Shown piece by piece: positions 1-13,629 of a stretch of DNA of 64,000 bases. Each line of letters begins with the position of its first letter. Within the stretch, counting starts at the first letter, position 1. A program made the translations under genes and the position numbers. The stretch covers positions 392,001 to 456,000 of the forward strand of contig JBBBDQ010000443.1 of NCBI GenBank assembly GCA_037127315.1, written 5' to 3'. A model generated the notes under the pieces. It ran no database searches, was not told where the DNA came from, and worked only from the letters and a program-made list of their open reading frames with translations. This stretch comes from Ascarosepion bandense (lineage: Eukaryota > Mollusca > Cephalopoda > Sepiida > Sepiidae).

Positions 1-3000
1 TTGGGATGAAATGTTTTATACTTTTATAAAAAGCAATGAAGCTATTTGGGAACTCAAACTACAGTTCATGAACTTGGATTTTTTTTTTCTTCTTTTTCTT
101 GTCAACAAGTAGTGAAAAACTCAAAAGCCTGATATTCATTGTTATTGCATACCTTCTGTACAGATTCAATTTATCAACATCAGACTTCTAGCTCTTTCCA
201 GAAATGAACCAAGTATTGAAAAATTAACTTTTTTTTTCTTTTCTTTTCTTTTTTTTCAAGTTCAAATTGCAACTACATGAAAAGAAAATTGGGAACTAAT
301 CTTCATGAATAGAATATTTTAAAAAAAAACGTAGTACTAAACAGTTACTGTTGAAAAATAAACTGGTAATTTTTAAAGAAAATTAAACTTCATTTTGATA
401 GCATTTTCATGTTTCTTTCTGGTCTACAATTGGTTTTCTAGGATTGGAGACTTTATTTGCTAGTCAACATATTGTAATTATTGAAAACTTATTTTAGAAC
501 CAGAACAGATAAAGCAATCATTCAAGAGAAATAAAAGAAAATAGAAATTATAATAAACTTTAAATGTTAGAAATCAATTTCACAAAATGTGTCATTCACA
601 ACTCTCAAGTTAGTAAGGAATATTTGCTTAACATTTAACTTATTTGAACCCAAATTATGGAGGTTTCTACTTGTTTTTCTATCCTTACTTATTTTCTATT
701 TGGCTTACTGCAAGATACATTGCATGTCTTGCATAATATCTAGAATGTATAACTGTTACCAATCATGTAACAAGATAAACATCTGATTCATGTTGACATT
801 TGCTCACACAACCTTTAATCTTGTCTAAAAAAAAAAATCGTTTTTAAGCCATCATTGTGTTTTCTTACCAATAAATGTTGAAATATTTTTATGATCCTAA
901 TAATGGTAAAATGTTTTACAAACATTTGGTTTTAATGCAATTTTTACTTAATGAAAAAAATCTTGTAGAAATTATTTATTTTTATATTGTATAAATTAGC
1001 AATAGTACCTGTCAAAAATGACGATATTATTTACATGGATGTTCTGACTTTTACCAACTGTGCAATATCTGTCTACTCTGAAAAGTCTTACACATAAATA
1101 TGTATGTTACACTGAATAAAACAAAGAATATCTGTTCAGCATTTTAATTTCTCTTGCTGTTGAATTAAGCACTTTAACTCGGGTGGAATGTATAATGGTA
1201 CCTGTCAAAATCATTGACATATTAATCAACTATCACTGGTCATTATCAAGGAATAAACAGTTAAATCTCAAAATAATCAATGACATTTGTTTAATTGTGA
1301 ATTTGAAGTTCAAAATGTGCATTCATGTTATATCTTGGAAATTGTAAAACTTGGCATCATGGTAATGTTAGGTATTTCCTTATAAGGAAACATTAGGCAT
1401 TCATTGACAGAGCAACCAGTACCTTTGTAAGTTGATTGTGTTGATCGGGAGGGGATTTTTATTTATTTTTTTTTTTTAAGTAGTGTATCAACATCATGTC
1501 ATTTTCTTTGAGTTACATGTGATATCCATTTTAATTGTTGCTGCTGTTGGAAGTTCTCAAGTGATGTTTTTTCTTATCTGGTACAGTTCTTTGTAGCTTT
1601 GTAGCACCAGCCCACAAGGTTTGAAGAAAGATGATCCTCACTGAAACTTACAGGTTTCATTCCCTTGAAGCCATTTTTAACCATTGATCTTAGAAAAAAA
1701 CAGTTGTATACAGCTGACAGTTTAGATTTTTCTGAATGAGTTTGGCACTATGCATAATATCCATCTGAAAGTCTCAATCTGACAAGACTATTTTAAGAAT
1801 ATGACTTGTTCTTGAGTTGATGTTTTGGCAATTTGTAGTATTGGGCAAAACTATCTTTATCGCAGTCTGTTCTATGTTGAATCTTTTCTCGTATGCTAAA
1901 TATGTTATAACTGATTCATACACTGAAGTATTTGAAGTGTTTGGTATTTCATTAAACCCACATCTTAAATTTTTATGATGAATTCAGCGTAGATGCTATC
2001 ATTCCAGTTCTAGATCATCATTTCAAGAAAGGTTTGAGTTTTATTTTATTTTATTTTTTATTTTATTTATTTGTTTATTTATTTTTTTTGTTGACCAAAT
2101 ACAAAACATCTGAGTGTTGTATAGCTATGTGAAGTTAAACACAACAGTATTCAAATGTAGACTTTAGAAATAATTCAATTTATATAAAGGAATAGTCAGT
2201 GGACTAATTGTTATTCAATAGTCATTTGCTTGTATATGGAGATAATCATGATAAAATATCTTTTGTTTTACTGTGTTTGTATAGTTCATTCTATTCAGGG
2301 ACTTATTACAGAAATTAAATTGATGTCAGTTAGACATTTTATCTTTTTTATATAAACTACAAAATTCAAAGTATTAAAGTGATACATTTACCAACCACAT
2401 GTTTAGTGTTATAATTAGCTTATCATACTGCTAATTAGCTCACTGATTTTCTTTTTAAAGTTAGCTTTGTCTTTTTCCTTAATCTTTAGCAATTGGAAAC
2501 ATTTTCTGCTGAACTCCCAAGATCTTGGAATTTGTTTCACACACCATTACAAGGGATACTGAAAAGTTCTGAACCCAACCAAGAAGCCTTTCAAAAAATG
2601 ATGTTTGATTATTTATTCAGAACTTGGCAATTGGGTAATGCTGATAACTTCTCAGCACTTCTTTATACATATGTCTTCTCTTTCTCAAAGAAATAAATTG
2701 TTGTTTTATAATAAGCCTATTAATTAATCAAAATACAATTAAAAATGTAGACAGTATAAACCAAATCAATTGACTTTTTAAGAATTAAAAACAAAAAAAA
2801 TCAAAATTGTTGCTGTTCTTTGTAAAACCTAGTGTTAGCTGTAATGTATTGTTTTTATTTGACAAGATGAGTCAATTACCAGAGTTTGAAACCCATTTAG
2901 AACAATAAGTGGCTTAAAGCCAGCCCTGTTCAGTGTTGCCAACAATGATGAGAGTTCTGATTTCTGAAATTGATGTATATTTTGATACTTAAAATTATCT

Positions 3001-4044
3001 GATGAAAAGTTTGGCCTAACTCACTTCCTAAAAGCAGTCTTTCAATGGCCAAATATTAGAAGACAGATTTTGGGAAGTAGTTTGGCCAAACACTTTTCAG
3101 CAGCCTCTCGTAGAATTTTAGCAAAATTATTAACTCTTCATTAAACAATATTTGCCTCAGCAAAATCTTCTGTTTAATAAAATGTGATCGAATATAGAAC
3201 AAGTTTACAATTTTTCTTGTGAGGTATCTCAAAACTAAATTGATTTTTATTTTTATACATTTTATTGATTTTTAAATTAGGAAAATTTTAGCAGGAAAGT
3301 GTGTGTGAGAGAGAGATATGTGTACTAGTTTACCCATGCAATAAAAAATAACAGCATATTTTGTTCAGGCCATACTATTATTAAGTTCACCTATACGATT
3401 CATTGAATATATTTTCCCAATTATTATAGATATATCTTAATTATATGAAATCATTTTATTACTGAATAACAAAAGAAAACCAACCCCCACTTTATGTCAA
3501 GTAGAATCTTTTATTAGTACTTGTTTATTCATGTCATCCATTATTATGTATTAATTCCATGTGAGGATCAGTTTATTACTTAATAGAAAACCAATCTCCC
3601 AACTTATGTCTATTAGATTTTTTTATTAATACTTTTTTTTTTTTTTTTTTTTCACTATGTCCTGTGAATGTTGATTTCTCAAAGCCCTCCTCCTTCACTG
3701 TGTCCAAGAAATTTCAGTTGCCTATTTCTAAGTAGAAGTGTTTTTATGAATTATTCGTTGAGAGACACAGAGACCTACCTACCTATCTCACCCACTACAA
3801 CCTGTAACCAATATATGTTGTTACTAACAGCAGAAATAAATTTTCATAGGCTATATTATTTATTGGTATTTAAGTTACTTGTTTGTTAGGTCAAATAAAA
3901 CAAGTCTTTTTTTTTTTTTTTTTTTGCATTTCCAATCATTAGTGATTTAAGTTTAACTAAATCTATGATATTTACATTTTTAAATTATATTCTTGAAAAA
4001 TTGAGTCCTTCTACAATAAGTCTTTTTGTCTTCATTTCTTGCAG
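1..4044 (+). other. Upstream HECW intron sequence
   Basis: No exon was recognised here. The sequence is AT-rich with poly-T runs. It holds a LINE C-terminal scrap at about 1505-1690 and a diverged repeat at 3650-3740. A short open stretch at 2493-2696 follows an acceptor-like CTTTAG, but its translation resembles nothing I know and lacks a donor. Confidence 0.6.
1505..1690 (-). mobile_element. LINE C-terminal fragment
   Basis: Diverged copy of 26070-26255; both share ACATxTGATATCCATTTTA, TTCTCAAGTGATGT and GAAGCCATTTTTAACCAT. The minus strand reads QQQQLKWISHVTQRK. Origin as an RTE-type LINE tail is inferred. Confidence 0.5.
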
Positions 4045-4145
4045 CTATTACCAGAATCTGTTTCAAATACTTTCAAGGCAGTTCTGGAGAAGAAATTGCT
4101 TGTACACCTTCTGCTATTGTACGGAATCCCCGGGCATCAATTAGG
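4045..4145 (+). CDS. HECW1/HECW2: HECW exon: end of HECW N-terminal domain
   Basis: The exon follows a TTTCTTGCAG acceptor and ends before GTAACT. After two bases completing a split codon it encodes 33 residues containing ICFKY and IVRNP. These align with the conserved ICFKY...ITVKNP strand pair at the end of the HECW N-terminal domain of vertebrate HECW1/2. It enters in phase 1 and leaves in phase 0, so it joins directly to the exon at 7836. The other two frames are blocked or do not resemble the family. The exon supplying the first base of the split codon was not found in 1-4044 and is presumably upstream of the window. Confidence 0.82.
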
Positions 4146-4313
4146 GTAACTTTTCTTTTCTATTTAAATTTCATATCAGAAAATTGCTGTTAAGAGAAAA
4201 ACATTTTCAGAATTTCTGTCAAAATAAATCCATCATTGGCATTCTGATAATTAGAATTGGATCACAAGTATTTTCGCTATAATATCAAGGCAAAGCTTTC
4301 TTTTTAGGTTTAG

Positions 4314-4349
<36 letters not shown>

Positions 4350-5882
4350 TATCACTTTAAATGCTATTATTAGTGGATACTCATATTTGTGTAAACCCTG
4401 TTTATATATTAAACACTATATTTATTTATATTCACCTACCAGTCTGAAATTTCAAGAAATCTTACAAAAAATTGTCCTCTTTGACAGGAATTGAACCTGC
4501 ATTCTTTCAGATTAATAAATCCATCCTAATAAATTCTTTGTTCACATTTGAATATAAAATTGGATGCAGACATGAAAAATTTTGACAGATCACTGACAAG
4601 AGAAATCTCACTTGAAAGCATTAAATTTAGCTTTGCTTGACCATCTGTCTCTTCGTGGCCAAAACAGAATAGGTGCATCTGGCTAAACAATGGTTCTGTC
4701 TCTACTCTGAGGGATGTATGTTAGATACCTTTTCTTTAATAAGTTTTATCAATATTTCAGGTTGGTAGATGAACATAAATATACTGCTTGATATATAAAC
4801 AGAGCGTGGCTTCTCAAATACAAGTATCCACTAATAATATTTAATGTGATAAAAATCTGTTTGATTAATGAATCCATTTTTTATATATAATGCATATATG
4901 TGGGAGAAAATATGTAAATTCTTATATACCAAAACAATGTTAGAAAAATCAATGATGAAGTGGGAAAAACTTTCTGTAGCATGTTTTGTTCTTTAGAACT
5001 TCATATAACACTTTACCTTTCTGCCATATTATGTTTCACCATAGTGACAATGACTTAAAATTAAGTGACAAATGAGCTAACAAAATAAAATATTGAATAA
5101 TTATTGGATTCCATTTAAAAGCACTCAAATTTTGTATCCTTTGGTATTTACATAAACATTTCATTAAAAATACTTTTATGCTCTTTCAATACTCTAATTA
5201 TTTTATATTTAACGCTAAATGAAAGGCCTGTTAAATATTACAAAATAGAAGGATGAATCCTTCTGATAAATCCAATGAATGAAAATATATTATTCTACCT
5301 ACCAACTCGATCAAAATAATAATTAAAAAGAATTTAACATAAGATCTTTATAACTACTTCTAAAACAATGACTGAATTAATGCAAAAGAAAATAAGCTAA
5401 AACTTGAAGAAATTTATGCTCAATGTGTCACAAGCAAATGTCACATAGAAACCTTGAGAAATTTTAAATAAAAGGTTATATGAACACAAAAGAGATCTTT
5501 TACGAAACACGACATACAATGCATTGGTTGGTCAGTGTAATGAATCTAGCCATAATTTTTCTTTTTATTTCTGTTTTATTTTTTCTAAACTACTTTAATT
5601 AAAAGAGAAAGCATATTACTGAGACAAACATGTATAGCAATTACATTAATTGCTAAATCTGTCTCAGTAAATTTTGTCCAGTTTCTTACAAGAATGACTG
5701 ATATGAGGTACTTAATAACAAAAGTGACAAAAGCAAAATAAATTAAGTAAATGAAATTGGCTATCGAAACATATTAAAAGAAAAAAATTAAGTTTAGAAC
5801 TTCAGCATTCCCTCTCATTCATGAACATGTGTAGTTACATCAACGTAAACATCAGTATTCTAATGAAATTCTAAAGGGCCAA

Positions 5883-6468
5883 ATGAATGACAAAAATTTT
5901 TTGGTAAATTTTTGTTTTGTTCCCCAAAGGCCTTTACACCCTTCAAATCTTTCCAAAACATCCTTAATTCCATGCAAATGTATATGCTGAACTCAAATCA
6001 ATAATTTATTGAAGAAACCTACCTTTTTTCATGATATCGGCCAGAATTTTATCGGACTATATCTCACCCCTTACCACTGTTCTCATATCTGATTAACCAC
6101 TGAATGACATGATGCGTAGTATACTTATTTCGGACAATTTACTCCCGTTAAACAATTACTCCGCGATTTGTTTGGTTTTCAAACTCATTTTCAGCGTACT
6201 AATTGGAAAAAGGAAGTAAAACGACCGAAAAATTGTAAAACTACGCGTAAATTCAGTCTGCAGTGAATAATATTTTTGAACCCTGGTTACAGGGTGAGAT
6301 AAACAGCGACAAGAAGTTTCGTATTTTTCTGCCCGGTAAAATGAAAGAAAGGTAGGTTACTTCAATAAACAATTACCGATTTGAGCTCAGTATATATGTT
6401 TGCATGAAAATAGGGGTGTTTTGGGGAACAAAACAAAAATTTACTAATTTTTTCCCCACTTTGTCATG
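5883..6468. mobile_element. Fold-back MITE with long inverted arms
   Basis: Left arm (about 5888-6045) and right arm (about 6340-6465) are inverted copies: GTAAATTTTTGTTTTGTTCCCCAAA, TATATGCTGA(A/G)CTCAAATC and GAAG(A/T)AACCTACCTTTxTTTCAT occur in both. The centre is also imperfectly palindromic (TATCTCACCCC near 6060 against GGGTGAGATA near 6293). No coding capacity. The left arm has about 50 extra bases beginning GGCCTTTACAC. Confidence 0.7.
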
Positions 6469-6832
6469 AATTAATTTTCCTGCTATAATAATATGCAGCT
6501 ACTACTTGTCTCAAACCACACTCCTCTGCTAGGGCAGCAAATCTATTCCTTTTACAAATGCCTGCTTGGGTAAATTTGTGTTTGTTCAGTACTCACAGAG
6601 CCTATATATGTTTTATACTGTAACTATACTAAGCTGATCTTTGAGTTTATGGGAGAGAGAGTGTGTGCATGCACACATCATCTATCATAATCAATGGTCA
6701 AGTAAACTCAAACCGTCAATCATGTTGATTTGTGTCTTTGTGCTAGCAGAACCATCAATGTACTTTGAGCAATTCTGTTTTCTTGATTTCACTCCTAAAA
6801 CTATTGTGTGGTTTTCAGTTACTTTTTAAAGT

Positions 6833-6957
6833 TGCCAAAGGCCTTTACCCCTTCAAATCTTTCCAAAACATCCTTAATTCCATGCAAATGTATATGCTGA
6901 ACTCAAATCAATAATTTATGGAAGAAACTTACCTTTTTTCATGTTATCAGCCACACA
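6833..6957 (+). repeat. Detached direct copy of the fold-back MITE left arm
   Basis: About 122 bp starting CAAAGGCCTTTACC and ending CATGTTATCAGCC are almost identical to 5930-6050, but without the outer TTTTTGTTTTGTTCC part of the arm. Confidence 0.75.
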
Positions 6958-7835
6958 CAAGAATTGTCACCTCTTGCCAATAGCATAAAGAAGTCATCTT
7001 CCCAGATTTGAACCTGATTTTTCTTTAGTAGAAAATGAATGTTCTAGCCACTCTCATATGCATGGAAACACACACAAGTACATGGTTGTGTGTTTTTATG
7101 TACAAATTGGCATATTTATGGTTCATATATAATGTTTATACTTATTCATACATAGAATAAGTGTATTTGTGTGCATACAGGTACATATCTTGTGATTTCT
7201 CTAAACACCTTCGTAATTACCATTAGACTCATTTAACTCTTTCTGAATCCCCTGCTCTATCTTCAGATTGACGCCCAAACACTCTCTAGTGTTTGTATTG
7301 GAGCTTTCGGTACAAATCACAAACAGTACAGCATGCAATTTCCAAATTTATGGCATAGTAAATTGCCATGGTGCATTTTTTTCTCACAGATTTTGCCCAA
7401 CTGACCCTACTATACTGTGCAGTCAACAAAATCAAAAACCATGCACATGTGCAAAATTAAAAAAATATAAAATGGTGACAATTTACCCATCGCTCTGTAT
7501 ATATAAAATTAGTTTAAATTTGCTCTTTGTTGATGCCATTAAAAGTCAGTGTGTATTTAAATTCTCATGTCTTGCATAAAATTAAATGCCTGAATGCATT
7601 CATCTTCATCTGATTGAACTCTGACAAGGTCAATAATGAGAGTAGACGCTTTTTATTGCTAGTGCTACTTGGGCAATAAGGTAGTTATTGAAAAAGTGGT
7701 TCACTCTTTTCTCTGTTGTGGCATGCCATAGATAAGACATTTTCTCAAGCTATCTGGCATAAGTGTGAAATGAATGAACTATAGACCTAGTACAATTTTT
7801 AGTTTACGTCTGTAAATGACTCTTTTTATTTGCAG

Positions 7836-7896
7836 AATGATAAAAATGGCAACTTATCCAATGAGATGCAGCAACGCCTGAAAATTATCGTGTCAG
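7836..7896 (+). CDS. HECW1/HECW2: HECW exon: linker and start of the C2 domain
   Basis: This 61-nt exon lies between a TTTGCAG acceptor and a CAG/GTTTGT donor. It encodes 20 residues ending RLKIIVS plus one base of a split Asp codon. The last residues form the first beta strand of the C2 domain and lead into the DVEATNLKKG loop encoded by the next exon. The stretch before it (NDKNGNLSNEMQQ) is polar and probably a flexible linker. Reading on past the donor gives an intronic extension that meets a stop at about 8013, which is not coding. Confidence 0.8.
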
Positions 7897-8447
7897 GTTT
7901 GTTATCTTATTTCTCTTCCTACTTAAGTTATGATGAAATCTGGAAAGAAAAAATCCTTGTCTATTTTCTATTATTTATAATTTTCTGTGGCAGAATTTTG
8001 TTTAAAAATCTGTAAAAAAAAAAAAAAATCATTAAAAATTAAATCCAGTTGAAATTTGTTGAACCAACCTGGATTATTTGACAAACCAAAATGAAATGTA
8101 ATAAATGAAACTTGGATTTAAAATAATCTTAATATTCAGGGATTAGTTTTGAGATTATCTGTGATGTATTACAGCTTAGAGAGTAATTCAAAATAGATTT
8201 GATTTCATGAAAATATGCTTTTAATAGTGAAACATTTTGATTAAATATTTTGTAATCTCTTAACTATATCACACCAGTTTTTATTTAATTATTAATTACT
8301 AGTCGTACCTGTAATAATTTCATGGTTTTGCCATTTGAATTTTCTGATGAAACATAATTATTAAGTAAATCAGAAGATTTATATGATTGTCTGCTATAAA
8401 AGAAAGAAACATTTTAAAATGCCATGTTCTAAGGGTAAAAGCATAAT

Positions 8448-8680
8448 TGGTGACCACTTGGAATACCACTGTAAGCTTGAATTTGTAGGTGGTGTTATGG
8501 ATAATAGCTCCAAATTGTTAATCGGAAAGCAGAGTTCCAATTACCATAGTGAATTCATTATATTCACTTTGGTGCAAATAAGGGATGGTATGAATCAAGC
8601 TCTTTTCCCCCAAACCTGCAAAGGGTTGGTAAGCCATAGAAAAAGAATCAAGCAACCAACAAATATGACTTTTTATGTAT
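8448..8680 (+). repeat. Chimeric 5S/tRNA SINE, 5'-truncated head
   Basis: Begins in the 5S-like part (GGTGACCACTTGGAATACCA, then GTAAGCTTG), continues with GGTGGTGTTATGGATAATAG and B box-like GAGTTCCAATTACC, then the SINE-A body TATTCACTTTGGTGCAAATA. The junction is at the same place as in the copy at 16705. Confidence 0.75.
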
Positions 8681-9498
8681 AATGCTGTAGCGAATTCATA
8701 TCAATGGGCAACATTCACTAGCTAACTGTTGACAGTTTAATGCTTGGTCATTATGAGTAAGAATCCCAGTGCAAGAGGTGGGGTTACAGTATTGCTTCAG
8801 AACTCCTCTGTCTACAACAATGGTTCACCAACACAGAGGTATTACTCAAATGAGGGTCACAAGGATGCTTCTTAGGGTTGCAGGATGTTTTAGGAGAAAT
8901 AATGCTAAGAAAATGTCAGAAATAAGTATGTATCAGATTACAAATAATAAAACATCAATAAATGTATGTAAACTCCTGACATGCTCTTTGCAACCATCAT
9001 ATAACAAGGCAGCTGGGGTCTGTCTCATGCAGTCATCATAACACATTTTTTTTTTTTTTTACTCCTCTTGTTTTATTGTTTTCATGACTGATATATTATC
9101 GTAAGAATGTGATAGATTTACATGAAGTTGTGGCTTTCAGTTTCTTTGATCAATACGAGAAATATAAAGATTTAGTGATTATTCAATTAAAGTTTGACTA
9201 AAACTAAATGAAGAACTACTGAAATTGTTTCCACTCTGGTAGTCACCCAGCCAAAATATTCTGTATTTAAGGTCAATGCCCTAAAACGTCTGGAAACAAT
9301 ACTGTCTTACAGAAATTTATTTTATTGGCTTCCTCTCATTTGTTTGTAGTTGTTGTGTGCCTTCATTATGCCAGCTTACATAGTGTTCTCCACTCAAGAA
9401 CAAATTCTTTTTGTTGGCTTCTCCTCTTTACATATCTTGGAATATTCACAAAGTTGAAAATAACATTGTTGATGAAAAAATAGCATAACTAATCAGTT

Positions 9499-11510
9499 GC
9501 TTTTTTTTTTTTTTTTTAATCATTTCACCCTGAACAAGGCTGAAACGCCACTGATGTGCAGGGGGTTACATAAATGTAAAAAGATTAATTAGAAAAGAGT
9601 GAGGAGTACAAACTAGTTAGAATGGAACAATAGAAAGCTGAGAAAGCAGGTGCAATGACAGATACATAGGTGGAGAGAAAGAGAAGGTTATACGGGGGTG
9701 GGGAGAGAGCTAGAGTCCAGTGGTTAGTAGATGAGTATTGACTTTGCATTTAAATTTCTGGAGGTTGTAGCCATCAGGAAAGCAAGAATACGGGAGCGAG
9801 TTCCACAGGCGGGAAGTGCGAGAGAAGAAGCTGCAGGAGTAGAATTGTCGTCTGCATTTGGCTAACCTGACTGTGAATGGGTGGGACCCAGTTGCCAGTC
9901 TGGTTGCACGAGTAAACACATGTTGAGGAGGCATCAGTGACTTAAGTTCGTCTGAGCAGAAGCCATGAAAGTATTTATAGAACAGACAAAGGGAGGCCAC
10001 ATTTCGACGATGGGGAAGTGGCTGCAGTCGAGCCACCAGATCAGTACCTATCACATTACAGACTCTCCTTTGGAGCCTGTCAAGAACACTGAGGAGAACG
10101 GCAGGGGCACCTGACCATAAATGGCAGCAGTACTCTATGCACGGACGGATGGTTGACTTGTATATATGCAGGATGGATTCAGGTGGAAAAAACATCCTGG
10201 ATCAACATAGTGACCCAACCTTCTTAGCAGCAGATTTTGCTATGGATTCAATATAGTGGTTCCACTTGAGGTCTGAGAACAGAGTAAGTCCGAGGAGGCG
10301 TAGTGTATTACTCTCCAGGAGAATCGCTTGGTCCATGCTTATGGGAGGCAGGAGAGGTTGCCTGTAATGGTTGACAGACAACAGCTTGGTCTTAGATGAA
10401 TTGAAGTTGACAAGCCACTTCTTGCCCCAGTTCACCACACAGTGTAGATCTCGTTCAAGGTCAGCAGCGAGATTATGTCTGTCCACCACAACAGGTTTCT
10501 TACTGGTGCAGGAGTATATTGTAGTGTCATCTGCGTAGATGCCTACTTGGGACTTGATCTCATCTGCGAGGTCGTTGATGAAAATAAGGAAGAGCGTCAG
10601 GCCCAGAATAGAGCCCTGTGGGACACCAGCATTTGTGCTGTAGGACGAAGAGGCACGCCCATTCAGAATGACCTTCATTTTGCGGTTATTTAAGAAAGAT
10701 TGGATTAGGTCAAGCAGGCGACCGGTAATACCATAACCGCGTAATTTGCATAGGAGGCCAGAGTGCCAAACCCTGTCGAAAGCCTTGGAGATGTCCAGAG
10801 CAACCACACGAGCTTCGTCAGACTCATCAAGGGCCTGTAGCATGTACTCCGTTACAGTTGTTAGCAGGTCGGCCATGGACCTGGCAAAGCGGAATCCATA
10901 TTGCCTGTCGGAGAACAGTTTGTGGGCGGTGAGATGAACTATTTCGGCATTGATTATAGCCTCGAATACTTTCCCGAATATCGGTAGAAGACTGATAGGG
11001 CGATAGTTGGATGGGTCCGAGGGTTCACCACAATTCTTAAATACAGGAACGACTGAAGAGAACTTCCAGCATGCAGGAAAGCAGGAAGCAGAAAGGCAGT
11101 AGTTAAATAGTTTAGAGAGGACAGGGGAAAGTTCAGGAGCACACCTCTTAAGGACTATCACTGGGATTCCATCGTCTCCACACGCCTTATGGGAGTTGAG
11201 TTTTGAAATTACTCTGGATACTACTGTCGGGGTAATATATACGTCGTGCAGTTTGGCCTCAGTTCTAATAGGGAAGTCGGGTGGGTGTACTCTGGACGAG
11301 TCGAATGTGGAGTTGGATGAGAATATGTGGGCAAAGCACTCAGCTTTGTCCGCAGATGACGTGAGAACCTCAAATCCATGGATTAAAGAAGGTATTGAGG
11401 ATTTCCTATTGTTGAGCACTCGTTTACAAATCCTCCAATAGTCCTTGGAGCCGAACTTGCAGTCAGCTATGTGCTGTCACATTCTCTCAGCAAACAACTG
11501 TTTGGCGTCT
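9499..11510 (-). mobile_element. Jockey/CR1-like LINE, 5'-truncated, copy 1
   Basis: Antisense to the host gene. The open frame 11419-10202 (405 codons) encodes the reverse transcriptase: SNYRPISLLP, DISKAFDRVWH, NAGVPQGSILG, and an intact YADDT catalytic motif. A TGA at 10202-10204 interrupts the frame just after GSLC, where copy 2 has Trp. The frame resumes at 10195-9710 with the C-terminal region (RRVCNVIG, SLCLFYKYFHG, LWNSLP) typical of this LINE class. The element ends in a conserved 3' terminus (CCCCTGCACATCAGTGGC...) followed by a poly-A tail, seen as poly-T near 9500. The endonuclease domain is missing, so it is dead on arrival. Confidence 0.9.
10202..11419 (-). pseudogene. LINE reverse transcriptase ORF, copy 1
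   Basis: This is the main open part of LINE copy 1. It runs from ahead of the RT fingers (YITPTVVSRVISKLNSHKA) through palm motifs with the catalytic Asp in DISKAFDRVWH and YADDT, to the thumb. It has no N-terminal endonuclease and ends at a premature TGA. It would be expressed only by read-through from a promoter antisense to the host gene; none was seen. Confidence 0.85.
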
Positions 11511-11949
11511 GAAGATTAGAATAATATTTTACAGATGTTAAAAAAAAGACTGTTCTTGAAAAATATTAGCTTTAGAATAAAGTAGGAAACAGTAGAAATA
11601 TCAAATGTTTTTATCTGGTATTTTAAAATATAATACTGTTTCATTATAGTTGTTATATTTAGTGTATGATATATGAAGACAAATGTAACTATTATGGGAT
11701 AAAAGTAGCGACTTTTACAGATTTAGAAAAGCCATTGAAATGTGAACTGATATAAATGAATTTTGTTTCACAAAACATGTAAATACTTTTATTTTTTATA
11801 TTTTAATTACCTCTTCAATACTAAAACAGTTTGTGTGTATTGCAATTTTTCCTCTAATAATTTATCTTGTTTTATCTGAAAATTTATTTGTAATATTCTT
11901 TGCTTGCATTTGATGAAGTCAATTGTGAACTATATCTTCCAACTTGAAA

Positions 11950-12190
11950 GCTTACCTTGGTGATGGACGCATGCCCATTTGATTCCATCCAGAAAACCCT
12001 CTGCTCTCACTATCGACTTAAATCTAGGAAGCCTTCCACCTATAGATGTTGTTATTAGTTGCATATATAACTATAGAGCTCAGTGACCCCATTGTGCTAA
12101 ATGGCTGTTGAAACGACAGTTTTATTTTTAACCTTACTCGGTGTCTAGTCATCCTTCTCACTAGAAAAACCTGGCGGGAGAACCAGTTTA
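11950..12190 (+). repeat. Repeat C, copy 1 (unclassified)
   Basis: Aligns with 45430-45690: TTGATTCCAT, ATATAACTATAGAG(C/T)C, TTTTATTTTTAA, (C/G)TGTCTAxxCAxCxTxCTCAC and a GGGAGAACAGTT-like end. Non-coding; the class is unknown. Confidence 0.55.
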
Positions 12191-13629
12191 GTCGCTATGA
12201 TTTGACTTAGAGGGAACAGGCTCCGTCAGGGATACTTGCCCAAGACACATTAGATATGAATGAATACCTTTCTGGCTTTCAACCCAGACATGTAGAGTGA
12301 ATTTGTTAGATGAGAAGATAAAATTATTTTATTTTTTATTATGGTAAATAAAATTTTTGTAGTATACATTCAATTAAACTTTCATTTATATAAAATTAGT
12401 TTTTTATATCATGTTTGTTGATACATCTGAGTACCAAATATTTTAAAATGGGTCTTTTTTTTTCTTTTAATATTTTTATATGCTACCAATAAGTTTGTTA
12501 AAAAAAATTTATTGTACAAGTTTTAGGAACTAAGTATTATAATTGCCACACAACTAATAGTATTATCTAAAATGTTTTTTGTTTTCATTAATGACATATA
12601 AAAATGAATCGATAAGTTTGAATCTTGATCTGAAAACTTCACTTATGTTCGATCATTAATATTCATCACTGAATTCATTGATGAGAAAGTGATTATATTG
12701 AGGTATATGCATTATGCAAAATAGTTTTTCTTTTTATTATGCTATTAAAGGACCTATACATGTTATTATTACAATTATTTCTTATGCAGACTTTAGGAAT
12801 TTATATTGTAAACAAGCTGATTCTCTGTTCATCATGTATTCTTTGCATGTACATATCTAAGGTATAGGATCATTTAATATACATACAATCTCACACACAC
12901 AATTTGACTGACAAATGATTCATTAAAACTAGTCTTGTCACCTAATTAACATTTTCAGTTATGAGAAATATTCCAACTATATATTTTTTTCTTTTTCCTT
13001 TATTACAAAATATTTGCCATCATAATTTTTTTTAAAAAATTGGCACAATGAAAATTTTGTCTGCTGGTGAAAATAGGGAAGGTTTTTAAGCATTCATCTA
13101 CCAATGAGATTTGTCAGAATTGAAAAATATGTTTTTACCAAAGTGGAGGCTTCTTCATGATATAAATAGTCCTGGCTTAAAGACTCATCTGTACCTTGTT
13201 TTTATTTACAAATGTGTTGTGGAGATGAACACACCTCATCATAATGACTTGGACTTGTCCAAGTAGCATAAATAACTATATGGAGAAGTAGAGTTAGTAA
13301 GTGCAAGCCAGAAATGAGCTTTGTATCCTGACTACAGAATTCAACAAGACTACATTGCTTCCAAGCCACATGATATTTCTTGATTGTGTTATCTTCATTT
13401 GCTACAATAAACACAACAGTGACAAAGATTCAAATTAAAAAAAAAAAAAATACTTTCTCTCTTGCTTAGCATAAATAGCTGGCAAAGAAAATTTAGAATT
13501 CATGATGTGAAATTTTTGGGGTTTTCATAGTGAATTGTGGAATTCAATGAACTTCAAGGCTGCTATTAGAAAAAAATCAGCTTTCTTTCTAGTTAGTGAT
13601 TACTGGTATGAACATAATACACTCTGGGA

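Larger units (their letters stand above)
4146..7835 (+). other. HECW intron (3690 bp)
   Basis: The intron starts GTAACT and ends TTTGCAG. It contains a (TA)n run at 4317-4347, the fold-back MITE at 5883-6468 and a detached copy of its arm at 6833-6957. I see nothing recognisable in 4350-5880 or 6960-7830 apart from faint SINE-like B-box fragments near 4490 and 7010. Confidence 0.75.

Noticed and set aside
2493..2696. 67-codon open frame after an acceptor-like CTTTAG
   Set aside because: No donor, no family resemblance and no phase fit to HECW; left as intronic.
7268..7579. 103-codon open frame
   Set aside because: Composition like translated intron, no motif, no splice context.
8769..9041. 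90-codon frame near a GGGTCACAAGGATGC segment resembling a hAT element end
   Set aside because: No partner TIR or 8-bp duplication found; too weak to list.
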